Origin: Adiantum capillus-veneris
Lineage: Eukaryota > Streptophyta > Polypodiopsida > Polypodiales > Pteridaceae
Assembly (NCBI GenBank): GCA_014529385.2
Contig: CM043960.1
Span: 24,242,396 to 24,306,395 of the forward strand
DNA: 64,000 bases
Direction: 5' to 3'
This document shows, piece by piece, positions 34,101-44,361 of this stretch (the first letter of the stretch is position 1; each line of letters begins with the position of its first letter). The position numbers and the translations under genes are program-made. The notes below the pieces were generated by a model. That model saw only the letters and a program-made list of their open reading frames with translations, was not told where the DNA came from and did no database searches.

Positions 34101-34347
34101 TATGAATAGCCTCTTGTAGTGTAGGTGGTCAATTTTGGAATGGAATTGTCTGTGGGAGGTATGAGTTCACCATGGTTTCTCTTATTCTTCAAGGTTGAGG
34201 AGAAGGTGCGTAGGGTGCAGAGAGGAGTGGTGAGAGAGGTGGGGATGATGAGTGGAGAAGTGTGTGTGAAAGAGGAAAATGATAAAGTGGAAGAGAGAGT
34301 GTGGCTGCATAGCATGGGAAAACTGGGGTCCACTAATAAAATCATAG

Positions 34348-35328
34348 CTCACAGCTCGTAGCTCAAAAAAATATGAAAAAATTTGAGGCAAAAGTTCAGC
34401 CCACGAGCTACAACTTTTGTTTGTATCACCTTTTCAAATTCGGAGAGCAAGTGAACTTTAAAAATTCAGCAAAACCGACCGTTTTTTTCCACTGCACAAG
34501 GTCCTTGTGGGGTCCTTCTTTGGATGATTCTTTTGAATACCTCCAAGAGTGAGCCCTCCATAGTGCATGTATGCATGCCACCTACCCTTGACCTTATTTG
34601 GTAGGTCTATAATTGAAGATATTGTTGAGATCATGATATAAGTGAATAGTACAACTAAGAAAATCAAATATTGAGGGGTCTAAAAAATATGTACATGTCA
34701 AATATAAATAATATAAGTGGAAAAAATATAAAGGGGTCAAAAGAAATCTCTCTCATTATGAGGCTACCATAAAAAGATAAATATTTTTGGTGTTCAAACA
34801 AAATAGATGTAGGAAGGGAAAAATCACAATATTGAAAAAATATACACATAAATAAAACTAGTTTTTTTGGATTTTTGTTGGGGTGGAGTTACACCAAATA
34901 TAAGAGAAGCTTACATGAAAATATTTCTATATAGAATAAAGAGTATGAAAAATGGTAAGAAAAATTGTGGTAATGGTGAGGCAATGTACAGAGCATAAAT
35001 AACACACACCTAAGTAGAAATATTTAAATAAATACCAAAATAATTATGAAAAAATATTTTATTTAGGCTCTATATACAAAGAAATATTTACATACGCATG
35101 GGCCATAATATACTTATATTTTTTATATTTTTTATTTTTTTGGCTCAACTAGCCCAATGCCTAGCTAATTGAGGGTTTTTTATTTCAGTAAGGAGATATG
35201 GGAAAAGTCCCCTAACTCACACGCACCTATATACAGTGAAAGGGTGAGGGTAACCACAGTGTTTGAGTGATTTGATAGGGGGGGATAACTCACTATGGCA
35301 ATCACAGAGAGCCGGAAAACGGCTATCA
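34348..35328 (-). repeat. 5' part of element M's 3' LTR, no second copy in window
   Basis: This stretch holds no open frame of interest. It lies between the polypurine tract and the part shared with the other LTR. I read it as the first 981 bp of the LTR, missing from the truncated 5' LTR at 43942. Confidence 0.65.
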
Positions 35329-35343
35329 TTAGCCCTCCCCCAA
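35329..35343 (-). promoter_or_regulatory. Element M polypurine tract
   Basis: On the minus strand TTGGGGGAGGGCTAA directly precedes TGATAGCC, the LTR start. CR shows the same TAA/TG junction after its own tract. Confidence 0.8.
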
Positions 35344-35356
35344 GATGATGGTATAT

Positions 35357-36178
35357 TCATGTACCATCATAAAGAATCTTTTCCAAAGAGAGTGCTTCAG
35401 AGTCCTTGACAAGATCTTCATTGTTTGGCCCCTTGGAATTTTGGTTTGTGTTACACTCATGCTTCATGGAACAATACTTACATGGGATAGTTGCCTTTTT
35501 CTCTGGTAGATCCTTTGGTAGAAGGCGACTCAAGTAAGGCTTCAAGCGATAGCCGTTTACCTTCCTGGAGTGCTCTTTCCCATTCAAGTCCATAAGTTGA
35601 TAGTAACTTGAATTGAAAGCCTTCTTGACTATGTATGGCCCCTGCCATCTTGTTTCAAATTTGGCATCAAAACGATTATCGAGTCGATTGTCATACCTTA
35701 GCACAAGATCTCCTTCATTGATGCCTTTGTCCTTCAGTTTCTTGTCAAGCTTCTCCTTTGTCTGTGTGGCTTTCCTCTTATAGCACTCGTATGCTGCTTC
35801 TCTTTTCCACTCAAGCTCAGCTAAGGTAAGAAGTCGATCCATCCATGCTTCTTGATCATCTTGTGCTGATTTGCCATGAAGTCGCATTGTTGGAATGTTT
35901 AGTTCAATTGGCTGTAAAGCCTCTTGACCATAGACCAAGTGAAATGGTGTGAACTCCGTGGCTTCCCTATATGTGGTTCGATACGCCCACAAGGCACCAT
36001 CCAAGAAGTCATCCCACAACTTTGTCTTGTTTTTCACCATCTTTCTAATGATGCCTGCAATGACACCATTAGCTTTTTCTACCAAACCATTTGATTGGGG
36101 ATAGTAGGGTGTACTGTGACGATGTAGAATGCGAAGTTCTTCATAGACTTCTGTGAACAATCTCCAAAGGTGTGCCAA
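35357..36178 (-). pseudogene. Element M integrase C-terminal part
   Basis: The frame continues integrase after a frameshift near 36150. It has STPYYPQSNGLVEKANG with the catalytic Glu, then the C-terminal WQGPYIV and VNGYRLKPYL segments and a tail. The part that should hold the second catalytic Asp (the SDRG motif) is missing between LEIV of the previous frame and EVYEELRILH here. A short deletion has therefore removed an active-site residue. Confidence 0.85.
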
Positions 36179-37658
36179 ATCTACAACAAATGTGAGTGTA
36201 GACGAATTTGCTCACTGTCCTCTCATTTACCTTTGCCACACTTTGTGCTTCCACCCACCTAGTCATATAGTCTACAGCCACTAGAATGTAGAGTATACCA
36301 TTTTTTGTCCTAGGCAGAGGACCCATAGCATCAATGCCCCACTTTTCAAAGGGTCCATTTGCAAGCACAATTTGCCTTGGACCATAAATCAATCTTCTAT
36401 TCCCATTTACCTGACAATTGTGACAACTTTTACACCAATGTTGGACATCCACATGCAGACTTGGCCAAACATACCCCGCAAGCAAAATCTTCTTCACAGT
36501 TAATTCTTGGGAAAAATGACCACCACATGCCTCTTCATGCAAACCTTTCAGAATGGCTGGAATTTCCACGATAGTTGGTACTCTTCTGCACACTTTATCC
36601 TTCCCACTTTGATAGAGGGAGCCTTCTAGGAAGAGATACATGCTTGCCTTCTTCATGAGTCTCCTCTTCTGAGCTTTTGTGAAGTCTGGTGGAAACTCAC
36701 CTTCCAAAATGTAGCCAATGATGGGAGCCAATGATTCCAATCCCTGGTATCTCGGTTGCTTCACAGCAGCCGCCACCATGATGACCTGCACTTCTTTCTT
36801 TACACATGCAACGGCTTGTTGTGCAAGTAAATCAGCATCTTCATTTTGTTTCCTAGGAATGTGATATAATTGCACCTCCTCAAATTGATTAAATAGCCTA
36901 CGGATGGTATGAACTTTGGCCCTTAGTCTTTCATTTTTGCATGCCCAAATGCCTAAAATCTGCTTCACAATGAGAAGTGCATCCCCTTTTACCATGAGAC
37001 GTTGTATACCATGGCCAATGCATATTTTTAAACCATGAAGTAGTGTGTCATATTCTGCTTCATTGTTGCTAGCTGAACTTGGTAGATTGAACTTCTCTTT
37101 CATGACCACCTCTCCACTTGGATTGAGCAACACTAGCCCTCCCCCTGCTTTTCCTTTGGCTTGATGAAAAGCTCCATCAAAGAACAAGGTAAAAGCATTA
37201 GGAATACTTTTTGGTGGTGGCAATGGTAGGGTCTTTACTTCAGGCACCTTAATCTCCTTTTCATGCACCCTATAAGTGAGAATCCCTGCCAATTGTGCAC
37301 GCACACTATCTTCTACCTTGAAAGAGTATTGAAACTCTTGCAACTCCATAATCCACTTTGAGATCCTAGTACTAAGATTCATTTGAGATGACACCCAAGG
37401 GAACAAATTCTCTGCGGTAAGGATTACAAAAGGTTTTGGGAGCAAGTAGGATCTCAACTTCCTTATCGAAAACATGAGAGAAAGCATCATGAGTTCTTCC
37501 TCTGTATAGCCTCTCTCTAAAGCATTCATGACCCTACTAGCAAAGTAGATGGGCCGCATCCTGGTACTATAGGGATCTTGTTGTAGCAAAACTGCACCAA
37601 TTGTTTCTTTCCTAGCACTAGAGCTAACAAAGAATGTGTACTCCCAACAAGGAGGCAT
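36141..37658 (-). pseudogene. Element M RNase H, second RNase H and integrase N-terminal part
   Basis: The frame starts inside the retroviral-type RNase H. After a linker it contains a second RNase H (FTLFFDGAFHQAKGKAGGG, then NNEAEYDTLLHGLKI and VKGDALLIV). This is the archaeal-type domain found in Tat-lineage elements. It continues with the integrase zinc module (HEEACGGHF, CHNC) and the core up to AVDYMTRWVEA. The frame ends at LEIVHRSL, where the frameshift and deletion lie. The in-frame TGA at 37676-37674 separates it from the RT frame upstream. Confidence 0.88.
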
Positions 37659-37673
37659 GAGTGTTGGTAGCTC

Positions 37674-39080
37674 TCACAAAATGGCTTTAATGTTACAAAA
37701 GTACTCTTCAAGCTCATCACACCATGCAAATTCTACTTGTTGTGTCAACTTTTGCAAAGGGTGAAGTAACTCCGAGGCTAAGTGAATGAAGCGTGACATA
37801 TACTTCACCTTTTGAATGAATGAGATGACCTCCTTAAGACTCTTGGGTGATGGTAGCTCAATAAGAGCCTTTGCCTTTGAAGGATCCACTTCAATGCCTT
37901 TGTAAGAAACTTTATGACCAAGCAAGATTACTTCATCCTCACCTATATGGCACTTGTCGGGGTTGAGTTGACCTCCCATGCCGTAGAGCTTCTTTAAACC
38001 TTCTTCTACCCTTTGTAGATGCAATGATTTTGAGCTATAAATACAGTAATCATCAATGAACACCCTAATTGACTTTCCAAAGAATGCTTGAAACACCATA
38101 TTCATGAAACGTTGGAATGTTGCAGGAGCATTTGTCAGACCAAATGGCATGACTCTAAAAGCATAACAACCCCAAGGAGTGATAAAGGTTGTTTTCAATT
38201 GATCCTCCAATGCAATCCCTATTTGAAAGTAACCTGAGTAACCATCACACACAGTGTACTTCTCATGACGAGCTACCTCATTTAGTATCTCATCCTGGAA
38301 TGGGAGGGGAAAGTGATCTCTTTTTGTTGCCTCATTGAGGGGACGGTAATCCACACACACCCTCCACTTGCCATTTTTCTTAGGAGTGACAACAACAGGA
38401 GAGACCCACTCTGAATTCTCCACTGGATAAATGAAACCTGCTGCTAGAAGCTTTCTTACCTCCTTGAGTAGAGCGTGTTCCTTTATAACTCCTAGCCTTC
38501 GTAGCTTCTGAGCTTTAGGTGTGGCCTCAGGCTTTAACTCAATCTTGTGTTGAACAACATCTACCCCACGCACGTCGGTGTAGTCTTTAGCAAAAAGCCT
38601 AGGAAACTTCCTTAGCACACATTTGAACTCCTCTCTTTCATCCTTTGTAAGTGTTGTTGATAGCATACCTTCCAGCATCCCTTCATCTTGAACACCTCCG
38701 TTCTCTTGAGGACCTACCTCCTCCAAGCCTTGACAAGAGGTCTCTTGGTTGCTTGGCTTAAACCTTACCCCCATGACTTCGATGGAAGACTCCTCTTCAG
38801 TAATGCTGCCGCTACTTTCTTCTTCTGAAGTGCTATCGGTCCAACCTTCTTCCGTCTCACTTTGAGATGATTCTTCATGGAGCTCCTCTTGGCGTTTCTC
38901 CTTCATGTCAAAGACAACCTTCTTATGATTGTCGTTCCTGCAAATTAGCTTTCCACTCGCCCAATCATGTAAAGCTCGCATTTTCATTAGCCATGGTCTC
39001 CCTAGGATAAATGGGTAACCATTTCCTTTGGTAGACATGACATAGAAATCCACTACCTTCTTAATGCCAAAGGCCTCCAC
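37674..39080 (-). pseudogene. Element M protease end and reverse transcriptase
   Basis: The N-terminal part has FILGRPWL, the second hallmark of a retropepsin. An acidic linker follows, then RT with VDYRPLNEATKRDHFPLP, MPFGLTNAPATFQ and FIDD in place of the common YxDD. RNase H begins at the C-terminus. The frame is the same as the gag/protease frame at 39866 upstream, separated by a TAG at 39116-39114. Confidence 0.88.
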
Positions 39081-39113
39081 AAAAACATTTTTACAAATGT
39101 CTACGCACCTAGC

Positions 39114-39866
39114 CTAGCTATTGTTTGCCATCTTGACCTTAATTTCAGGTGTCTCATGGATGTGCATGCCTAGTTTTTGCATGAGTCCCTCTGTCATGAT
39201 GCAAATTTGTGCACCCCCATCCACTAGACCTTTCCTAACCAATCTTCCTTTGATGTAACAGTCTAGCACCGGTGTAATGTCCTCATTCATTTCAGCTTGT
39301 GCAATTTTTACAACAGGCACACTCTCTTTTACCTTTCTCCTAGTGCTAACTGCCCTTGTTAAATCCCTCCTAACTTGTGGACATAATGCAAGAAATTGAG
39401 GCCATGAGATATCAGGACCCTTACCTCTCATGTCTTCCAACAGGTTGTATGGAGCTATTCCATGTCCAAGAGGAAAGTCTTGGAGGTTGATACGACGTCG
39501 AGTCCTCTTAGCTTCCTTGGTCTCCTTTGCCTTCTTTTCTCGTCCATGGTCACTTTGTGATGTAACTCCTTCTTTCTCCTTACCTTTCCCTCGGCCACGC
39601 TTAATGCCATTTGCTTCCATGTCAACCTCTCTTGAATTTGTCACCTCTACCACATGCACGTTTGGGTCTGGCAAAGGTGGAACTCCTTCCACTCCTTGTG
39701 GAGGTGGTCTTGGTCCATTTGGCCTTTGTAGAAGCCTTGGTTGTTGACCAGCTCCTTCTCCTGCATTCATCACTGGGTAATTCAAGTTAGGTTTCCCTGG
39801 CTCTCCACGGGGCCAAGGACAATTATACATCCCATGTCCAGACTCTCCGCAATTCCAACATTGCAA
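39114..39866 (-). pseudogene. Element M nucleocapsid and protease start
   Basis: A CCHC knuckle (CWNCGESGHGMYNC) is followed by a Pro/Lys-rich linker. The protease entry LVDGGAQICIM has Gly where the catalytic motif normally has Ser or Thr (D-G-G). A TAG ends the frame at 39114. Gag upstream is in another frame and broken. Confidence 0.8.
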
Positions 39867-40593
39867 GACTCTCCTAGTTCGTGGCTCTCTCTCTTCTGAC
39901 TTCTTTGCTTGTCCCTTTGGAGCTACAGCTTGTGCAAGGTGAATTGACAGGCTGCTTAAAGATTCATTTAACTCTCAATCACTTCAGCCGTTACCTCAGG
40001 AAGCTCCCTAGATGTTGATGCTTGTGACTTACCTTTGGGTCTAAGACCTTCTATTGGAACCTCTCCCCTTAAGCACTTGAGTTTCCTATACTTCTCAGCA
40101 ACCCTAGTTTCAGCTGTATCAAAAGTAGCAGGTGCACCCGCTTCAACTTTTACTTAAGGTCAGGAAAGAGTCCGGCTATGAACCTCTCCTCCTTTAAAAA
40201 TTATGCACCATCACCAGGGTTAGCAACATTTCGTATCCATAGAGCCCAAAGACGTAGAAACTCTTGCTTGTACAAGTAGTAGTCATCTAAGTCTTTTTGC
40301 TTATGAGAAAAAATGTCTTGCCATAGTTTTTGAGTGTTTTGGGGATCAAAGAAGTATCTCTTAAAACGATTCAAAACTTCTGTGTAATTCCCCTTAACTT
40401 CCTCAGGCAAAGAGTCAAACCAAGTACTAGCATCTTTCCTAAGGACCACCTCAAACATTTCTACACGTTCTTGATCGGTTACTATCCTCTTGATACGGCA
40501 AGACATCTTGAAATTTGCTAAAAATAATTCTGTATCCTCTCCAGGCTCTCCAAAGAAAAGAGGATATCCAGACATTTGGCGTTGGCTCTCCAT
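39867..40593 (-). pseudogene. Element M gag capsid
   Basis: The frame at 40201-40593 has the capsid-like core KDASTWFDSLPEEV and then VLNRFKRYFF. It ends at a stop before the nucleocapsid. Related text continues in broken frames to 39900. The start is the ATG at 40593. Confidence 0.8.
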
Positions 40594-40642
40594 TATTATG
40601 AAAGATTACAACACGAGTTACAGTAAGGGATACAATAGAGAT

Positions 40643-41101
40643 TTAGAACCACTCGCCTGCAAATGAAGAATTAAGAAAATACCACTCTAGGTTTTCTTCT
40701 TCAGCTATCCAAGCTTCAATGAGGTCTCGATTTGTTTGATCAAAACAAAAAGGTAGACTATTGATAAGCTCTAAGAAGGGTTGAAATTCTTCAAAGCTAA
40801 GGCGATAAACAGAAATCTCTAGAACTTCATTTTCTGGATCCAAAAGAGCAACCACGTCCCAAGTGATAAATTGCACTTCCTCTACAATTCCCAACGCATA
40901 AGCGGTTTGTATAAAAACTAGATCTTCATGCTCGTCGACGGCCATGAGAAAGTAGCAATTGACTAGGAGCTTCTTTCCTTCGAGTTCCACACAGTCGGAG
41001 TGAGGCAACCTTCTCACAATTTCATAAAGAACATCCTCATCAAGTCCAATCAAGTTTGCAAGATTTAAAGACTCCACTTGTGCTACAAAATTTCTGGACA
41101 A
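40643..41101 (-). CDS. Element M upstream ORF, long type copy 2
   Basis: This 152-residue frame lies between the 5' LTR and gag. It shares VRRLPH, FIQ..YAL, YRLSFEEF and LINSLPF with the neighbouring ORF at 41148-41702, so the two are tandem paralogues. I recognise no domain. Tat elements of the Ogre type carry an extra ORF in this position, which supports its being part of the element. A faint likeness to an F-box (L..EIVRRLPHSDCVEL) is not enough for a call. Confidence 0.6.
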   Translation of the reverse strand: MSRNFVAQVESLNLANLIGLDEDVLYEIVRRLPHSDCVELEGKKLLVNCYFLMAVDEHEDLVFIQTAYALGIVEEVQFITWDVVALLDPENEVLEISVYRLSFEEFQPFLELINSLPFCFDQTNRDLIEAWIAEEENLEWYFLNSSFAGEWF

Positions 41102-41147
41102 AAACTCCTTAGGATTATGGTTAAATCATTCAAAAGCATAAAGAGAT

Positions 41148-41702
41148 TTACAATGTCTCTATGAACAAAGTGTCATAGAAAGTAGAGAAGGATGAGAATT
41201 TATACAAATTTGCAATCTTCTCTATGCTCTCTTTATTAAGACAAGCTCTGAATAGCTCCCTATCTCCTTTGTTGAAAGCGAAAGGAAGACTATTAATAAG
41301 ACGTAAATGAGGGAAAAATTCACCAAATGTGAGTCTATGAAGCATGAACTCTGGCCGCAAGTTTCTTGAAGAGTCTTCCTCAATGGTGAAATGCACTCGC
41401 CAAATGCCAAATTTCACTCTATTTACCAATCTTAGGGCACACACTCGTTGGATGAATGCGCGGTCTTCCTTAGTGCCCAACAACAAGAGGAAAATGGAAT
41501 CCACGCGTATGACCTTTCGTCTTAACTTCACCACCCTCTTTTTATGAGGGAGACGCCTTACTACTTGCTCCTGCAACTCAATTGGTAATAGAGCTAGATC
41601 TCTAAGGATTGAACTTTCACTGCACACACATTCCCTGTTTAGAACAAATGATCTTTTTTTGTTTCTTGTAACAACTTGGACAAAGAAAAAACAAACATAC
41701 AC
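41148..41702 (-). CDS. Element M upstream ORF, long type copy 1
   Basis: This 184-residue frame contains VVRRLPHKKRV, AFIQRVCAL, HRLTFGEF and LINSLPFAF, in the same order as in the ORF at 40643-41101. Its C-terminus is Phe/Tyr-rich. The function is unknown. The first 25 or so residues may be upstream readthrough rather than true N-terminus. Confidence 0.6.
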   Translation of the reverse strand: MYVCFFFVQVVTRNKKRSFVLNRECVCSESSILRDLALLPIELQEQVVRRLPHKKRVVKLRRKVIRVDSIFLLLLGTKEDRAFIQRVCALRLVNRVKFGIWRVHFTIEEDSSRNLRPEFMLHRLTFGEFFPHLRLINSLPFAFNKGDRELFRACLNKESIEKIANLYKFSSFSTFYDTLFIETL

Positions 41703-41728
41703 ACTATTTTGCCGGGTTGCACTTCATT

Positions 41729-41947
41729 TTAAAATAAAATGAACACATGTACATCAAAAGAAGTGTGGTAGTTGATGAGAGGTAGAATGACAGGGTTTGG
41801 TGATGCAAGAATTTCTCCTACTCTTTGGGCACCAAACATGAACACCATTTGTTGTTGAAAATGGATCTTTCTACTAATTGCAACGTTTATTCTAATGTGT
41901 GGAGTAAAATGAAAGTGAAAAACCTCTATTCCTGGGCCATTATCCAT
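41729..41947 (-). CDS. Element M upstream ORF, short type copy 2
   Basis: This 72-residue frame is related to the ORF at 41969-42181. Both have a basic-aromatic block before FQ, a Gly-x-x-Arg-x-x-Glu-Ile motif, NP.ILPLI.Y and a final DV..F.LF. The function is unknown. Confidence 0.5.
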   Translation of the reverse strand: MDNGPGIEVFHFHFTPHIRINVAISRKIHFQQQMVFMFGAQRVGEILASPNPVILPLINYHTSFDVHVFILF

Positions 41948-41968
41948 GGCCTATGCATGTCCTAATGC

Positions 41969-42181
41969 TTAAAATAACACAAAAATATAGACGTCCAAGA
42001 TAATATCGTACCTAATGAGAGGCAAAATAAAAGGATTTACCGAAGTGTTTATCTCGGCTAACCTAAGAGGACCTAAAATCCTACGAATTACCCGTTGAAA
42101 TTGCAACTTAGTACTAACAATTATGTGTATCTTTTGCCCTGCAATGGGAATGAAAGGATCATACAAACTCTCGTGATTCAT
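41969..42181 (-). CDS. Element M upstream ORF, short type copy 1
   Basis: This 70-residue frame is the first ORF after the primer-binding site. It is paralogous to the next one (shared VSTKLQFQ against ISRKIHFQ, and NPFILPLIRY against NPVILPLINY). With the long pair it forms a short-short-long-long order upstream of gag. Confidence 0.5.
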   Translation of the reverse strand: MNHESLYDPFIPIAGQKIHIIVSTKLQFQRVIRRILGPLRLAEINTSVNPFILPLIRYDIILDVYIFVLF

Positions 42182-42239
42182 GCAAACTACTTGACAATGC
42201 TAAAAGTTGATCCTACACAAAAACATACACGAGTTGTTG

Positions 42240-42257
42240 TCCTCAGTGGGGGCACCA
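42240..42257 (-). promoter_or_regulatory. Element M primer-binding site
   Basis: On the minus strand TGGTGCCCCCACTGAGGA starts three bases after the LTR end (CTTCA). It begins with TGG, the complement of a tRNA CCA end. I do not assign the tRNA. Confidence 0.75.
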
Positions 42258-42260
42258 ATT

Positions 42261-42519
42261 TGAAGTGGTCCGGGGCGGGCAAGAAGAAGAGCAACCTCTA
42301 GACACCCTTCAAGGCTCCCGTGCTGCTCAATGGGGCTGGGGCACAACACAACACAAACCAAAACAACAAACCCCCAGCCAAATCCCAACTACACAAGGGG
42401 CACCACCTAGTTTAAGAGCGAACTAGGACGCAAAAGAGGAGAATCGTTAGAGCAACCCACAAACAAGCAAGGAATTTACACTAACCCTAACACCAATGGA
42501 ACACTCTCACACACTAAAA

Positions 42520-42557
<38 letters not shown>

Positions 42558-43942
42558 TGCTCGGGCTGCCTTGAAGTGTATCGTTAATGATCAAGCAAAC
42601 ATAAATATATATATGTAAGAAGAGAGAGAAGGGGGAAGGGGGCGATTGTTGCACTAATGCCTTCTTACAAATCTGTCATGACCAATCAAAGTGAGATTAG
42701 TATTTGTTCAACATAGCCTGAGTAAATTACACCACAACACATCACAAGAAAAAAGCCACCCCAATCACTGTCTTAAGGCCAGGGGAGTCCTCTCCACCCT
42801 GTCGCCCTCTTACAACATGTGGGATTTATGGATAAATTGATAGCAATACCCGGAGACAAGCTATCAAGAACTTAAATAAAACACCAAGACACTTACACAT
42901 CATTATTGTCCATGACTTCACGTTGGAAGGGAGACAAGGTATCCATGCTTAGTCCAAATTCACCCTCCTTGATTCAGCAAATGTTGGGCTTACTCTAGTA
43001 GGAGAAATGATAGATTTCCTACTCTCAATTTAATGATCACTCTCTCTTACAATGGCATAGAGTTCCCTTGCTAATCACCCCTAATACAACACATACATAT
43101 GCCTAATGCCAATGAGATTCCACTCAAGAGCTCCTTCTCAAGAGGTTGAGCTTGGCTTCTCAAGCTATAGCATAGTGCTCTTTCTTCTCCCCCCTTTTTG
43201 TGCTAGCTACACCCTCCTTTTATAGCAATTTTGAAGGCTAGGGTTACTCCTCTAACCATGGTTGGGTTAGATTTTCAGCAATTTATCTAATTTCTTTTGC
43301 TTGGAATTATCAAGAAGTTGGTGGGGAAAGAGAGAGGAGAGAAATGGAGGTGATAGGACTTTTCATAGTGGGTTAGTGTTAGTAGAGTTAGTATTAATTT
43401 ACAAATGGAATTGGATATTTACAATGGGAGTATCCATGTAGGATACAAATAAGGAAGAAAAACTCTTAAGAGGTAAGAAAAGGTGGATTTCTTACAAGGT
43501 TGATGCTCCAAGTGTCTTGAGTAGGGCCAATTTTGACGCTTGTTGACGGTCCACTAGCTTTGACGGTACATTTTTTCTCCACTCTTGACCTTCCTTGAGA
43601 GACAAGGTAATTGAAGCTGAGTAATCAACCACCATGATGCTGTCTTTTAAGAGAAGAGGCTGAATTTTGTGGTTTTTTTGATAGATATGGGTAATTTGGA
43701 GGAGGAAAAATGAGACTAGGTGGTCAATTTTGGAATGGAATTGTCTGTGGGAGGTATGAGTTCACCATGGTTTCTCTTATTCTTCAAGGTTGAGGAGAAG
43801 GTGAGTAGGGTGCAGAGAGGAGTGGTGAGAGAGGTGGGGATGATGAGTGGAGAAGTGTGTGTGAAAGAGGAAAATGATAAAGTGGAAGAGAGAGTGTGGC
43901 TGCATAGCATGGGAAAACTGGGGTCCACTAATAAAATCATAG
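42261..43942 (-). repeat. Element M 5' LTR, truncated
   Basis: The 1,682 bp match 15699-17175 plus 34125-34347. The CACTA target site is empty here, at 43717-43719. Homology stops at 43942, where the other LTR goes on for 981 bp, so the outer part has been lost or displaced. Confidence 0.85.
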
Positions 43943-44361
43943 GTCTTAGAGGGAGTCTAGGAAGCGTGTGTCTGGCCTAGATCCTTCGACTTAGGTAGAT
44001 GAGGTAGACTTAGGTAGTTTTAGGTGGTAGTCCAGTTCTAGAGTAGGAGTTGGAGTGGTAGAAGCAGTGAGAGGAGAGCTTGAGAGTCCGGAGAGGCCAA
44101 AAAGCAACCAAAAACACCATTATCACCATTTCACATGATAGGTAGGAGTAGAGTAAGTAGGACATCATGATTCAGGATCTAGAGCATTTCATGCATGTAC
44201 ACTTGGTTGGTAAAGTCAATACAAGTTTGTAAAAGACGCAAAAATATGCAAAAGTGTGTTTGAAAGCCTAATTGAAGTCCAAAAGTTACTGAGTGTTTCT
44301 GGTAGATCCACAGAGCATCAAAAGCATTCCTGTCAGAAAAAAATTTTAATTTTAAGCCAAG
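43943..44361 (+). other. Junction region between element M and E2
   Basis: No gene is visible. GACTTAGGTAGATGAGGTAG-type purine-rich text occurs near 44000. This is where E2 or another insertion abuts the truncated LTR of M. Confidence 0.4.

Larger units (their letters stand above)
17176..34121 (-). mobile_element. CACTA (En/Spm) DNA transposon, containing a nested retrotransposon
   Basis: The ends are CACTACAAGAGG at 17176-17187 and CCTCTTGTAGTG at 34110-34121, perfect 12-bp inverted repeats. Each is flanked by the 3-bp duplication TAG (17173-17175 and 34122-34124). The other LTR of element M keeps the empty site, GAGACTAGGTGGTC at 43712-43725, with a single TAG. Subterminal AGCGACG repeats, a TNP2-type transposase gene and a TNPA-like gene complete the picture. 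Without the nested CR element it is about 8.0 kb. The element looks young and possibly autonomous before CR inserted. Confidence 0.95.
15699..35328 (-). repeat. Element M 3' LTR, split by the CACTA
   Basis: The LTR consists of 34125-35328 plus 15699-17175, about 2,681 bp after removing the CACTA and one TAG. On the minus strand it begins TGATAGCC right after the polypurine tract and ends in CTTCA. The part 15699-17175 plus 34125-34347 matches 42261-43942. It includes a 50-bp GA repeat at 15961-16010 (32 bp in the other LTR). Confidence 0.8.
15699..43942 (-). mobile_element. Element M: Tat-like Ty3/gypsy retrotransposon, minus strand, with nested insertions
   Basis: Read on the minus strand, M has a truncated 5' LTR (43942 to 42261), a primer-binding site, four small ORFs, gag, protease, RT, RNase H, a second RNase H, integrase, a polypurine tract and a 3' LTR (35328 to 15699). 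The 3' LTR is split by the CACTA. The shared 1.7-kb part of the two LTRs is nearly identical apart from GA-repeat length and scattered changes. The second, archaeal-type RNase H marks the Tat lineage. Two nonsense codons, a frameshift and a deletion in integrase make it defective. No target-site duplication can be tested because the first ~980 bp of the 5' LTR are missing. Confidence 0.85.

Noticed and set aside
40643-41702. F-box domain in the M upstream ORFs
   Set aside because: Only a short L..E.VRRLPH segment is similar; the rest of the F-box pattern is missing.
15699-43942. Reading the 1.7-kb repeats at 15699 and 42261 as a simple LTR pair with edges at 34344 and 43939
   Set aside because: No polypurine tract lies at 34345 and the flanks show no target duplication. 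A 2.68-kb LTR starting at 35328, next to a clear polypurine tract, fits better.
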